Positions 11,020 through 22,099 of a stretch of DNA of 64,000 bases are shown one piece after another (positions within the stretch are counted from its first letter, which is position 1; every line of letters starts with the position of its first letter). This stretch comes from Cerioporus squamosus. Taxonomy: Eukaryota > Basidiomycota > Agaricomycetes > Polyporales > Polyporaceae. The stretch spans positions 62,001-126,000 of the forward strand of contig JABYQS010000030.1 in NCBI GenBank assembly GCA_022592435.1, read 5' to 3'. The notes beneath the pieces were generated by a model. The model was not told where the DNA came from and made no database searches. It saw only the letters and a list, made by a program, of their open reading frames with translations. The translations under genes and the position numbers were made by a program.

Positions 11020-13805
11020 TCAATGATCCAGTTGTTCGATACGAATCGTAGGCGGGCAGTGCTTGACCACCTGGCCGTGTCCGCGAAGGTGGTTCAGATA
11101 CGCGAGGACTTCAGCCTCGAAGGTGGACACACGGGCATAATTACACCGCATCCTGACCACCATGCATGAGCACAGTCAACATGCACTTGCAGAGAGACGT
11201 ACCGGCATGTCAGTTCCACCCCTCGTAGTTCGGGGATTGGCCACGGCCCCGGTGTGGGCTCGCGGTCTAAGGACCAGTAACCCCACGGACGAGGCGCCTC
11301 GCCGGATGCGAGAAGCGGCCGCTGATGGAAGTACAGCGTCGACGGACATCCTGTCAGCGGTACCATGAGCAAGCATTCGTCAGGATTCGTGTAGGATCCC
11401 CACCTCCTTCAACATCTGTGGACCATTCGTCACGTTCAAGGTCGTGTGGACAGCTCATCGTCATCGTCATGGATCGCGCCAGCGTAATGGAACACTTCTT
11501 CAACTGAACGGCGCAATGATCAGACAGGCCGGTCAAAACGTGTAGAGCTGCCACATACAGAGGACGATCTCGTGTAGCGCAACTCCATGCTGTTTCGCGA
11601 CAGATTCGGCATGATTCCAGAAGAAGTCGTGATATTCGCAGTCGTCGGGTAGCGTTCGAACCACCGCAATTTCTTCGACGTCACCATCACGCTCGAAGGG
11701 ATGACTTCAGAGAGAGACCGACCTGTCAGTGGTACCATCATGCAAACGCAGACGACGATGCGTACCTGACTACCTTCTCGGGCCAAGGGTAGTCATCCGC
11801 GGGTCTCCAGTCGCCTCCCTTCGGCCGCTTGAGCAAGAACGTAGAGATCTTCCCGGTCGGTTCTACCAGTTCGTAGATGTGACCAAGCCGAACGAATGAT
11901 TCTGAGGTGCCGTCTCGTTCGATGTACCCGTAGTCACCCCACTGAGCGGCGACCTCTGTCTGGAACGTGTGAGATGCCCATATGTTCCCCAAGTCCGAGT
12001 TTATGAACGGTTCGATATCGATGGGGCCGCTTTTGTTGCCGATGCTCTTGCGCAGCAACGAGAGAAGGGCGGAAGCGTGAGACGCGACATCATCGTCGTT
12101 CGCGAAGTCTGTATGTAGTCAGCATAGCCGCCAGGGCGTACGGAGTAAAGTGCACTCGCCCTCTCCAGGAGAAAGGGCTCCGTATTCCTGAAATCACTGA
12201 GCACTAGCACTGATTGCAGCGAAGGTGACGATTTACCTCATCGTATATGGTGCGCAAACAAGACTGAAAGCAGCCATGGTTGGACTCCTCGAAGTCGGCG
12301 GCGTCGATGATGAGCCTTCCCTCTTCGTTCAGCATGGCTGAAGGGAGACAACGGTCATGACTGTGACACTAAATCCTTTCTTTAGTGCTGGCTGCATATG
12401 AGACACTTCGGAATCACGCACGTCGCTAGCTGGGAGGCCCAGTTCGTCCAGATAACGGTAGGCGTCCTGTGGGAAGGAGGATCAGCATTTCATAGCGGGC
12501 TGCTTCAGCCGGATGCACTACCTGATAGTCAACAATCTATCTTGTGGTCAGATCCTGGTTGTAGTCTTAGATATGATTACTTACGTGTTGCAACCAGAGG
12601 AGTACACGGTTCAACGTATCCTTGCCTCGGTACTGGTGCATGAGTGGCATCACACCTACAATGAACTCAGCGCCGGCGCTCAATGTGTCAATGGGGCACT
12701 GTACCTGTGTCCATGACATAAAACCGCTCGGCGAGCGATGGGTGCGAATATCCTAGGACTTGCGCCACGTATGGATGATGTCTGGGACCTAGATGCATCA
12801 AAGGCCCTGAGTAGCGCAGTGGAAGCACGTACACATTTGGGTAGTATGTTACCAGCGCCTGGTGTGAAGGATCGTCAACGGCCGCAGACGCAGTATAGGC
12901 ACGTCGTATTTACCTCGGTCGACTTTGACTGCCGTATCGTTCGCACGACCACGGCACGGCCGTCCCACTTCCCCTCCCATTCCTGACCGACATCGTAGCA
13001 ACCTACTCGGTACGTCCCTCGAACCTTGAGACAACGCAGATCGTTCCATCGGAAGAGACGGAGCTGGAAGGCATCCGATGATCAAAAGGGCTAAGAGAGT
13101 CCATAAGTTCAACTAGATTCACCTGCGAACGGTCGTCATACGTCGCCTGTCTCTCCATCTTCGCACGGAGCGCGATAAGGCAGGCAGTCTAGCGTGGTAG
13201 TCAGTGCAAGGCCGGACCCCTTGTCAACAGAGTAGAGACTGACGTCAAACGCGCGCCACGCGCTATCGAGACCGTCGATGTGATCGTCCAGGATGGTCGC
13301 TATAGAGGCCCTATGGAAGAAGCGATCCAATGCTGTGCGACGGAGCTGTTTCTCGACATCGCCACGAATACGAGATATCAATCTGTCTGCAGCGTCAGAA
13401 ACATTCCGCATTCACATGACTACAATGAGTAACGGCCCGCACCCTTGAAGCTGAAGAAGGCTGCACTGTAGCGTCTCGTCGATCGCGTGAGGATCCAACT
13501 CGACCGACTCTTCGATATGTAACGAGAGCTCCGCTGCACGCCTCGCGAGACGAACATAACGTTCCTTGTCCCCGCTTGCTTTCTGTCCAGTACGCCATCA
13601 GCATCCCTTGCACGTATCACACCCGCAGAATGAAGACACGGACCTCCACTGCCCTGGCCAGCCCAAGGACTGAACCGCAAATGACGTTGAGGAAGGGCAC
13701 ATTGACGACGACGTTCGAAGTTGCTTGCAGAACCTCGAGGGCACAGATGACATTCGCCAAACCATCTCCTGCTGTGAACCGTCTAGATCGTCGAGTCGAT
13801 GCCAT
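11020..13805 (-). CDS. MLKL-N-terminal-like / kinase-like protein of basidiomycete type, many exons
   Basis: Exons with consistent phase are 13644-13805, 13443-13582, 13142-13382, 12914-13063, 12705-12858, 12585-12655, 12418-12466 and 12237-12337. They encode an N-terminal helical segment (CALEVLQATSNVVVNVPFLN, then ERYVRLARRAAELSLHIEES). This resembles the four-helix adaptor related to MLKL and plant RPW8 seen in many Agaricomycete proteins. A segment like a kinase N-lobe follows: RLFRWNDLRCL, a VVVRTI strand with Arg where Lys is usual, and HPYVAQVLGYSHPSL. No catalytic HRD or DFG motif was found. Downstream coding blocks are 12156-12190, 11766-12108, 11559-11704, about 11424-11503 and two blocks ending at TGA 11020 (FEAEVLAYLNHLRGHGQ). 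Phase fails between 12237 and ~12190 and again near 11440, so the gene may be damaged or may be two genes. Confidence 0.55.
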
Positions 13806-14294
13806 AGTGGTGGAGGACTTGAACGACCGACTCGCTGGGCGACCTAGTATATCAGCGCTAGGGAACTGTACAGCTTTGCACAGCCTTTTATGAGCACGTT
13901 GTTCGGCACCCTTCCACGGCGAGGGGATGTTCACATACATAGCTTCAGTAGGCATGGACTACGTTGGCATGGTCCGCTCCTCCATATAGGAGGCAGTTTC
14001 ATGATATGATCCATACAGTGGATTATTTGTCCGTGAAGAGGGACCAGGTCGCTCTATGTTCTGGAGACAGTGTCAACCCCGATACACAAGAGAGGGAACC
14101 CCCGCTTACCTGCACTGTAGCTCGGCGTCCTGGATCGTGGAGGGTAGAGCGACTGTAACGCATCAGCCACCCAGCAAACGCCAGCACTCACCAGAAGACA
14201 CTGACACTCCCAACGCCTAATCACACACACGCAACCAGGTAGAATGATAGATAGAATCGTATCAGCCACGCACAACCCCCAAAGAATACAGCGG
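13806..14294. other. Intergenic
   Basis: Upstream of the helical/kinase-like gene and downstream of ATM1. An alternative upstream Met at 13955 would extend the helical gene by 50 residues, without family support that I can see. Nothing else was found. Confidence 0.4.
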
Positions 14295-17117
14295 TCAAGG
14301 CTGCTGCGTCGTAGTATCCATCACAGCAGCGTCTGAAGTGATATCGGACACCTGCTGCTGCCACATGCTGTAATACAGCCCGCCCGCCCGCATCAGCTCT
14401 TCGTGCGTGCCCTGTTCGACGACCTGGCCATCCTTGAGGACGATGATGAGGTCTGCCAATCGCATCAGGACTGCGTCATGACTGGAGAGATATGCGAGTA
14501 ACTTACCGGCTTCCACGACGGTACGCAGACGATGTGCGATGAAGATGCTCGTGCGCGCCTTGTCCTGGAGGAGGTTGTTTACGTTCCGCATAAGCTCCGT
14601 CTCGGTATGCGCGTCCAGCGCAGATGTCTGGCACGCCGCGATCAGTCCATGAACTATCCTCCTCCATGTGATGAAGTAAACAACTCACCGCCTCGTCGAA
14701 AAATAGGATGGGCGGATCCTTGAGGAGTACCCTCGCCACAGCCAGTCGCTGCTTCTCGCCACCTGAGAGCATCAAGCCGCGTTCTCCCACCTTCGTGTGG
14801 TACTTCTCCGGCAGACGCAAGATGGCTTCGTGTACATGCGCCTTCTTCGCAGCCTCGTACACCTCCTCGTCGGACGCGTCCAGCCGGCCATATCGAATAT
14901 TCTGGAGCACGTCCGAGTGGAACAGAGGTGTGTCCTGGGGGACGACCCCAATCGCGCTCCGGAGGGACTTGAGCTGCAGATCGCGGATGTCCTGGCCGTC
15001 GACGAGGATGCGGCCGGACGAGGGCTCATAGAAGCGGAACAGCAGTCGGAAGACGGTCGACTTGCCGCACCCCGAGGGTCCGACGAGCGCGACCTTCTTG
15101 CCAGCGGGGATGGTGAAGGACAGGTTGCGGAAGATGGGGCGGTCGGGGTGATACCCAAAGGTGACATTCTCGAAGGTGATCGCCCCGCCGCGGAGCTCGA
15201 GCGGTCGTGCGTCCGGCTTGTCCTAGAATGCAGGCTCAGTCAACGTTATGACTCCGTAGAGCCAGGACAATCCTACCTTCGGAGGCTGGTTCTGCGTCGT
15301 GATGTTGAAGAGAACCTCCATATCAAGCAAGCTCTGGCGCATCTCGCGATAGATGGTGCCCAGGAAGTTCAGCGGGAGGGAGAGCTGGAACACCAGCTGG
15401 TTGACCATGACCAAGTCACCGACCGTCATCGTGCCTGATTCGAGGTCAGCAGGAAGGGGGGTGGATCTTGCAATCTGACACACCGTTGATAACTCCTTGA
15501 GCGGCGAGGAACATCATCATGGTGAGCGCACTGGAGAATATGACGTTCTGGCCCGAATTCAAGTACGCCAACGAGGTGGCAATCTTGATAGACGCCTTCT
15601 CGTATGCCGAGAGATGTTGGTCGTACCGAGCAATCTCGTATTTCTCGTTGTTGAAATGCTACCATGCGCGAGCTGTGAGCTTGCATTGTCACTGACGAAG
15701 GCTAGGACTGACCTTCACGGCTTCGTAGTTGATGAGCGAGTCAACGGCTACAGTAGCCGCCTTGTTATCCGCGGAATTGGCCTCGCGACGGAACCGTGTT
15801 CTACACAGACGTCAGTTCAAGTTTCATGGCAGCGTCCGGAAGTATATACCGCCATGATGTTGTCCGGACAGTGAACCAAGTGTAGGCAGCCATAGTCGCA
15901 ACGGTAATCGCAGCGTAGTCCCATCCGAATTTGTACGTCTGCCTGTTCCGTTAGAAGAACGCCTGCAACCGACTGAGCATCTTCTCACAAGAATACCGCA
16001 GACCAACGAAATCTCAAGCGCAGTGGGAACTATTCGGAATATGATTGCTTGCAGAATGAAGGTGATGCCCCTGCGAGCGCATGAGTCCTAACCCTCAAGG
16101 CGAGCGACAAGACGGTACGCACTTCGTTCCCCGGTCGATCGCACGCGTCAAGCCGCCAGTCTGACGAGACAGATGGAACTTGAGGTCCAAGTTGAGCAGA
16201 TGCTCGAACGTTTCCCGCGCGACCTTGCGGACCGCGTGCTGTCCGACGCTCGCGAAGGTCGCATTCAACAGCTCTCCGAATAGTGTTGCCCCGATACGCG
16301 CCGCGCCATCTTCTTCACTAGTCAGCAAGCCGAAAACTAATAGTCATTGTCACATGCACGAAGAAAGACACTTCAAGGAGTCACTCTTGTCGAAACTCGA
16401 GGATATAGTGCTCCGTATAGTCGCTCGAATTCGGCCTGTGTCCACCAAAGGAGCACACCAAACCCAGTTCATCGAACTCAGGCACAACAAGACCAGATCG
16501 GGGGAAATGTTAAATGATAACTCACAGCCAAGAATCAACGAACCCGCGACCACCCACGCAGTGGATACAGCATGGACGTCAAGGTTCAGCGCATCAATGA
16601 CTTGCTTGAACAGCAAAGGCACTTGTACATTCAGGAGCTACGAACCGTTTTAAGTCTCACTGCGCGGTCTCCGAGTACAGCAGTCCCGACGCACCTTGCC
16701 CGAGATGAGCAGCCCGAACCCCAGGACGACGCGCCCACGCGTCTTCCAGTCATCCTTCGGCCACAGGTTCTCCGCCAGCTTCCGGACAATGTTCCAGTCT
16801 CGCCGCCGTTGCTCCTTCACCGTCACATGAACCGTGTCTCCCCCGAGGTCTTGCTTGGGTGGCGCCTTCGGAACTGCGGGAGGTTGCGACGCCTGCGAGG
16901 GTGATACAGGTGCGGAAGACTCGGCCTTCTGCGGCTGTTGAGCCAAGTGTTGGAAGAGACGTCGATGTGAGCGGTACGCCGAGCTAACCGCTATCCGCGG
17001 TGTTGCGGAGCTGAGAGTTGAGCATGCTGAGAGGTAGGCTGCTCGTGTGCGGAACGCCCGTGAAAGAGACGGCTTGAGGGACCCAGCTAGGCACTGTCGG
17101 CAGACGAAGGCGGACAT
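14295..17117 (-). CDS. ATM1: Mitochondrial ABC transporter ATM1 (Fe-S export)
   Basis: Eleven exons join in phase into a 708-residue half-transporter: 16695-17117, 16526-16637, 16123-16309, 15989-16070, 15850-15938, 15713-15800, 15484-15658, 15277-15434, 14689-15222, 14507-14627, 14295-14452. Residues 1-~110 are Arg/Ser/Ala-rich and lack acidic residues at the start, as a mitochondrial targeting presequence. The transmembrane domain follows ([35 protein letters not shown]). The nucleotide-binding domain has Walker [10 protein letters not shown] at ~486, signature LSGGEKQR at ~590 and Walker B ILFFDEA at ~610, then the switch His in IAHRL. Known role of the family: export of a glutathione-linked sulfur species from the matrix for cytosolic iron-sulfur assembly. 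Yeast Atm1 is ~690 residues, so length fits. Intron 2 (16310-16525) is long for this locus but the phase is right. Confidence 0.95.
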
Positions 17118-17527
17118 CTAGTGGTGCAGCAGAACCATCCAGCACTGACCAGGGGTTGGGTAGAGATTGAGTAGAGAACAGGATGCATTCGCAGCATACG
17201 GTACGAAAGATCAGTCTGGCGTGCTCTGGCGCGAGGCGCGTCACTGAGTCATCTTATCAGATAAGATCATCCTCACCATCTACATCTACTACTACATAAC
17301 GCTGCAAAGTTCAAATTTCAAACACGGTGGGCGGACGCACAAGAAGGAACGTGGACCTCTTGTTGAATTTCTCTTCTGTCAAAAAACTTAGCGGTCTCTA
17401 CCCTATAGGGAAGCCTTCATTCACATTCACAGTTCAAAGCCTTCCAATCCCGGCCACACTGGGTATTCCTCCGAGTCTGGTATCACTCCGTGCCCGACCC
17501 ACAAGACTGACCTCTGCCAGACACCCC
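17118..17527. other. Intergenic between ATM1 5' end and LRR-A 3' end
   Basis: This 410 base region should carry the ATM1 promoter and the LRR-A 3' UTR. It contains an AT-rich stretch at 17255-17320. No individual site is claimed. Confidence 0.4.
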
Positions 17528-20500
17528 TCACTCAATCCGACCCCTCAGCCAACTCAACAACCCCTTCGTTCCCTCACGCTCCCACACCCGCCTCTGAGGC
17601 ACCCGGAAGCTGCGCAACGCCCCACGTCAGCCAACGCATCACCACGAGAACGAAATGTGTGTAAGAAACTCACGTATTCCCATCCACCAAGAACACATCC
17701 AACGGAAACAAGCCCAGCTCCGCAGGCAGCTTCCCAATCTCGTTATCCCTCAAGTCCAGCTCCTCGAGCTTCCACCCCGGCACGTCCCTGTTCCCGCGGA
17801 ACCGCTCCGCGAGCTCCTGGAACCCGTCCAGCGCGTTCAGCCGGTTACCCCGCAGCCGGAGATGCCGCAGCCCCTTCCGCACCGTCGTCGCGGCCTCCTC
17901 GCTCCCAGGAGCGTCGTCCGCGAAGATGAGCGCCGCCAGCGCGTCCTTGGTCAACGCCGCCGACGTCAGCGCGTTGTACGACAGGTCGAGCGTGCGCACG
18001 CTCGGGAAGAGCCTGGCAAGCAGCGGCAGGAGCGGCTCGTTCGTGCGCTGGAGCGTGGGCTCCTCCCCGCTCTCGCCGACGTGCGACACGGGCACCGAGT
18101 CCCCGAGGTTGCAGTTCACCAGGCTGAGCTCCTCGAGGTAAGGCAGGCAGATGCCCGGGTTCGTCGGGATGCTGAACGACGGGTCGGCGCGCCGGTTCGT
18201 CAGCACGAGCACTTTCAGGTTCTGCGCGAGGGGCTGCGCTGCGATCGCGGCCAGCGGCAGGGTGGGTGCTGGGATGGCAAGTGCGAGGTCGGACACGCCG
18301 GTGGCAGCCGGCCCTTTCGACCACGCAGGCGCAGCGAGCGAGAACGACCGTGCGTGGTTGGTCTTGGAGGGAGGTGCGGAGGTAGGCAGGGTCAGCGTGC
18401 GAGTGGCTGCATCGTAGTATTGCGGGTTGGCCAACGCCGCGCCCACGGAGGGAGGTGTATGGGAGCGTGCTGAAGATGGCGCAGAAGGTGACGGTGCACG
18501 AGGCGCATCCGGCTGCGACGTCCCAGATGCAGCCGCCAGAGCCGCTGCTCGAGCACGTCGGCGTGCTCCTGCACTGAGAAGACCTTGCTCCGCTTCGATC
18601 TCCCAGGGCTCCTTTTCGGCGACCGTGGGCTTCGGCGCAGACGAAGAAGACGTGGACTTCGAGGCTGAGGGAAGGGATGTGGAGGACGATGCCGCCGCCA
18701 CCGCCTGCGCTCGCATCCGCCTCTTTGCGCCCTCCGACAGCAGACCCTGCTCAGCCTCTGTCTCCCAGGGCTCCTTCGCCGCCGGAGCCGTGGCACTGTC
18801 CGACCTACCAGCAGATGAACTCGAGATCTCTGGGAAAGCAACCTGCCGACGCAGCTTCGTCCTGCGTTCCGCCTCGATCTCCCACGCCTCCTTGACGACT
18901 CGTTTCCCGACGATGATTCGCAGGACGCCCTCCGGGGGCTCCTGGCTCGTGACGTCGTACTGGACCGTCTGCTTGATGACGTTTGGAGTGAAGACGGCTT
19001 CGACTGCCGGTCTCGTGACCTGCGTCTCTTCCAGGTCAAGGATCTTCAGGGCGGGGAACAGAGACCCCGAGGCGGACGCGAAGATCGAGACGGGGAAGCT
19101 GTCGTCGCCGATGTCGGCTTTCAGCAGGTGGAGCTCGCGCAGGCGCTCCAAGCGACCCAGTGCGCGGAAAAGCGAGTCGCACTTGCCGAGCGGGTTGCCG
19201 GAGAGGTCGAACCTGGACAGCAGAGCAGGCAATCCTGCTCCCTCAGTCGAGTGGTCGATCGACGCGGCTGTGAGTCGGTTGTGTGAGACATCGAGCGTCG
19301 AGAGACGGGGAAGCGGCTCAGTCGCCCGCGTGATGCTCTGAGAGAACCAGTCCCCGCGCGAATCCTGCGTTCGGCCAAGAGGGTTCGACCCCGTACTGAA
19401 CGGCGCGCTGAACGGCAGAGAGGTGAGGGAGTTGTGTGACAAGTTCAGCGTCGTCAGGTGTGGAAGCATCCAGAAGTTGACCGGCAGGGACGTCAGCTGG
19501 TTGTGCGAGAGGTCGACGGATACCAGCGCGGTGAGGTCGGCAAAGGTGTCCGGGAGTGTCTGCAGCTTGTTGTTGCGCAACTGTCGATCAGGTCAGTACG
19601 AAGCCTCGTTCGCATGCAACGGACATACATCGACGACTTTGAGGGAACCGAACATGGAGATTTCGGGCTGTATCTCCTGGATCTCGTTCGACCACGCCTT
19701 CAGAACTTCGAGGTCTTGCGCTTCGTACCATGAGGGTGCATTCTGGTTCGCTGTCCGGCGCGCGCTCGAACCCGACGAGCCGATGGGAGGTTCCACAGGG
19801 GCCGACTTCAATAGTTCAGGTGTGATACCCAGGTGTATCTCGAACAGAGCGGATGGTATACACGGCAGGTCGCGGGAGGATAGATTGATGGCGCCTTGTG
19901 AGAAGGTCCTTGAACAATGAATATCTCAAGTTGGCTACGAGGAACATTGACATTGCAGCAGACATGTCAGACAGTTTCGGTGTGCACCATCCAGTCACCG
20001 CCGGCCACCCGCCAATTGCTTCGGCGTTGGCTATATTGTCGACAACGTGAGAGGCGGGGGCATAGCGGCGAGCAAAGAGTCGGACCATGGCAGCGGCGGT
20101 CAACGCGCGAAGGAGGTGGGCGAGGCGCGACCAGTCACGCCATGGGCCACGACCAATCACAGGACTACGTGTGACCTGCTACCTCCTGTGTCCGCAGGAC
20201 AAAGTTCCTCGTAGCTCAGAACGTTCTCGAGGCGTAGGAACGAAGAGCGTGAAACACCCGCTGTTGCTATGCCTGCACCCAATAAGAAAAACTACGAATA
20301 CCTGAGCTCCTCCCACGCTCGATCGTTTCCTTGATCGACCATCGTCCAAGGTCGACATCATGCTCGGCCGGATGGTTGAAAGTATCCGGCGAGGCGTGCT
20401 CCAACCCCTCGAACTGGGCGACCACGGGCGACTTCTGCGATCTTCTTCACCTCCGCACGCTTGAGCGCGATCTGATCGCGGATGCTCAGTTGTGGCTTCG

Positions 20501-20806
20501 CGGGTGGCGGCGGGACATAGTCTCCGGGTCGCAAGGTGGGTCTTGCGAGCAGGGGACTACGGGGGTCCTCGACCTGAGGTTCTGGGCACTCTCGTTGCGT
20601 AGTGCCGGTGTCGGTGGTGCACGAAGCGTCGGGGAGGGTGACGGGGCCAACGTGGATTGTCCTGTCCTCGGTTTTGCGAGGGGAGAAACGGGCGATCGGA
20701 CAGAGGGAGACGCGGGGGCTCGGAAGGAGGGAGAGGGCGCAGTGGGGGTGCTCTTGAGACGAGCACGGGGGTCCGTCCTCGACGACGGTTGCGGGAGACG
20801 AGACAT
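17528..20806 (-). pseudogene. Leucine-rich-repeat protein, copy A: native 3' end, broken first exon
   Basis: Exons are 20302-20806, 19629-19894, 17674-19580 and 17528-17609. The undamaged layout, using exon 1 of copy C, would give 921 residues. The order is a Pro/Ser-rich basic N-terminus, LRRs (TLPDTFADLTALVSVDLSHN), and a central linker with three copies of a KEPWEIEAEQ-like motif. A second LRR block follows (LEELDLRDNEIGKLPAELG), and the C-terminal exon reads VPQRRVWEREGTKGLLSWL. It resembles LRRC40-type intracellular LRR proteins. Exon 1 carries clustered length changes relative to B and C (20520-20680), and its frame ends early at 20486. Upstream of its ATG only ~65 bases match copy C; beyond that lies segment X instead of the eS10-side promoter. 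The function is unknown, presumably protein-protein binding. Confidence 0.75.
19895..20301 (-). other. LRR-A intron 1, 407 bases
   Basis: The acceptor side (TTCTCACAAG before GCGCC) is conserved in A, B and C. Intron 1 is 407 bases in A, 205 in B and 686 in C. C carries the fullest version. A lacks roughly 300 bases from the acceptor-proximal half, and B lacks most of the middle. Sequence at 19980-20170 in A matches 45230-45410 in C. Confidence 0.7.
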
Positions 20807-22099
20807 TCGAGCGCAGTAGCAGTGGAGAGGTCGTAGTGCGAACGACAGACGGAGATAGACTCAGACAAGCTTGTGTCCCCGCTTCGACGTCGACGCGCCC
20901 CGTGCTCAAGCGCTGTGATTGGCTGCTGCTCCCTCTTTTGCCGCTCGCGAGCGACTCAAGACGCTCCCAAGGCTCGCGCAGGACTGTCGTCTCTTCGTCG
21001 TCTGCCCTCTCTCCGCCCACACGTCGCTCTTCGATCACCCTCCCAGGTCTCAGTCGCGCCCGCTGCCCCAGTCCCTCACGCCGTTCTTGTCGCTCTCCCG
21101 TCCATACCGCTGCCCACGTCTCGCATCGCAGCTTGCAGACGCGTACTGGATGCGCGCACGCCGTCTGCGAGGGTCCACCATCGAGTAGATTGCGTTTACA
21201 TGATGTAGCAGGTACCAAATTCAGTATGTTCAATCAGCCTCTGAGCCTACACCCCTCGTCCGCCGCAGTCCTCGCGCCATCGCGCCGACTGCTCTACCCG
21301 TCCTTCTACTCGAGCTACGCCGAGGCTTGGGCAGTCACAGTGAGTTCACTCAACGAGGCTCGGCCCTTCGCGACAACGGTACGTGTCCGAGACGCGCTAC
21401 GCTTGCCAGCTTCTTCGACGTACAGATCCCGCTCTCTGTCCCGACATCTTTGCACCTATCCAGTACTACGTCCGCCGATTTTGCGCCAGTCCGAGAAGGT
21501 TTCCAATCGCTTTCAGGACGCGATTTCATTGCTCGTTACGTGCGCCTACTCCCGCCCGTCACGCCAACATCCACTATCTACGCAACCCACAGCACGGCCG
21601 ACCCCACACGATCACACGCGGTACCCCGTCTATTGCCCCACCACTTCCACTACCGTATCCGCCATAGACTGACCACCTACCTGCTAGCAGTGCGCTCTCG
21701 CCGGGACAGTAGCGACTCGGCCGCCGCTCGCTCTGTGACATCACCATCAGCAGAGAATGCGGGCGGTCTGATCAGACGACGCACGTACTGACAGCTCAGC
21801 CTGCAGGTGAACGGGAACAGTCAGTAAGGCCGGCCGCGGGCGCACGAAGTCTTCGCTTACCGGGCGCACCGCGCAAGGATCTGCAACGCGAGCGGGCATG
21901 GAGAACACCGTGAGCTCGTGGTGGACCGCGATAAGAAGAGTAGAGGTGAGCAGTGAGCTCGAAGTCGTTGACAATGAGGGAAGGGAAGGGAGGGACGCAC
22001 TCGAGTGCTGACGAGACCTCCCACAGAGCCAGGCTATATACCCCTCCGCCACAGCGCGCGCGGACCCGGGACCGGCTCACGTTCAACGTGATCACGCAA

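Noticed and set aside
18427..19341. 304-codon ORF opposite LRR exon 3 (also in B and C)
   Set aside because: It is the antisense shadow of the LRR linker and repeats; its conservation follows from the sense gene.
20836..21672. 278-codon plus-strand ORF at the start of X
   Set aside because: Composition is Ser/Arg/Pro-rich with no motif, and it overlaps the upstream end of LRR-A; it reads like a shadow frame in GC-rich DNA.
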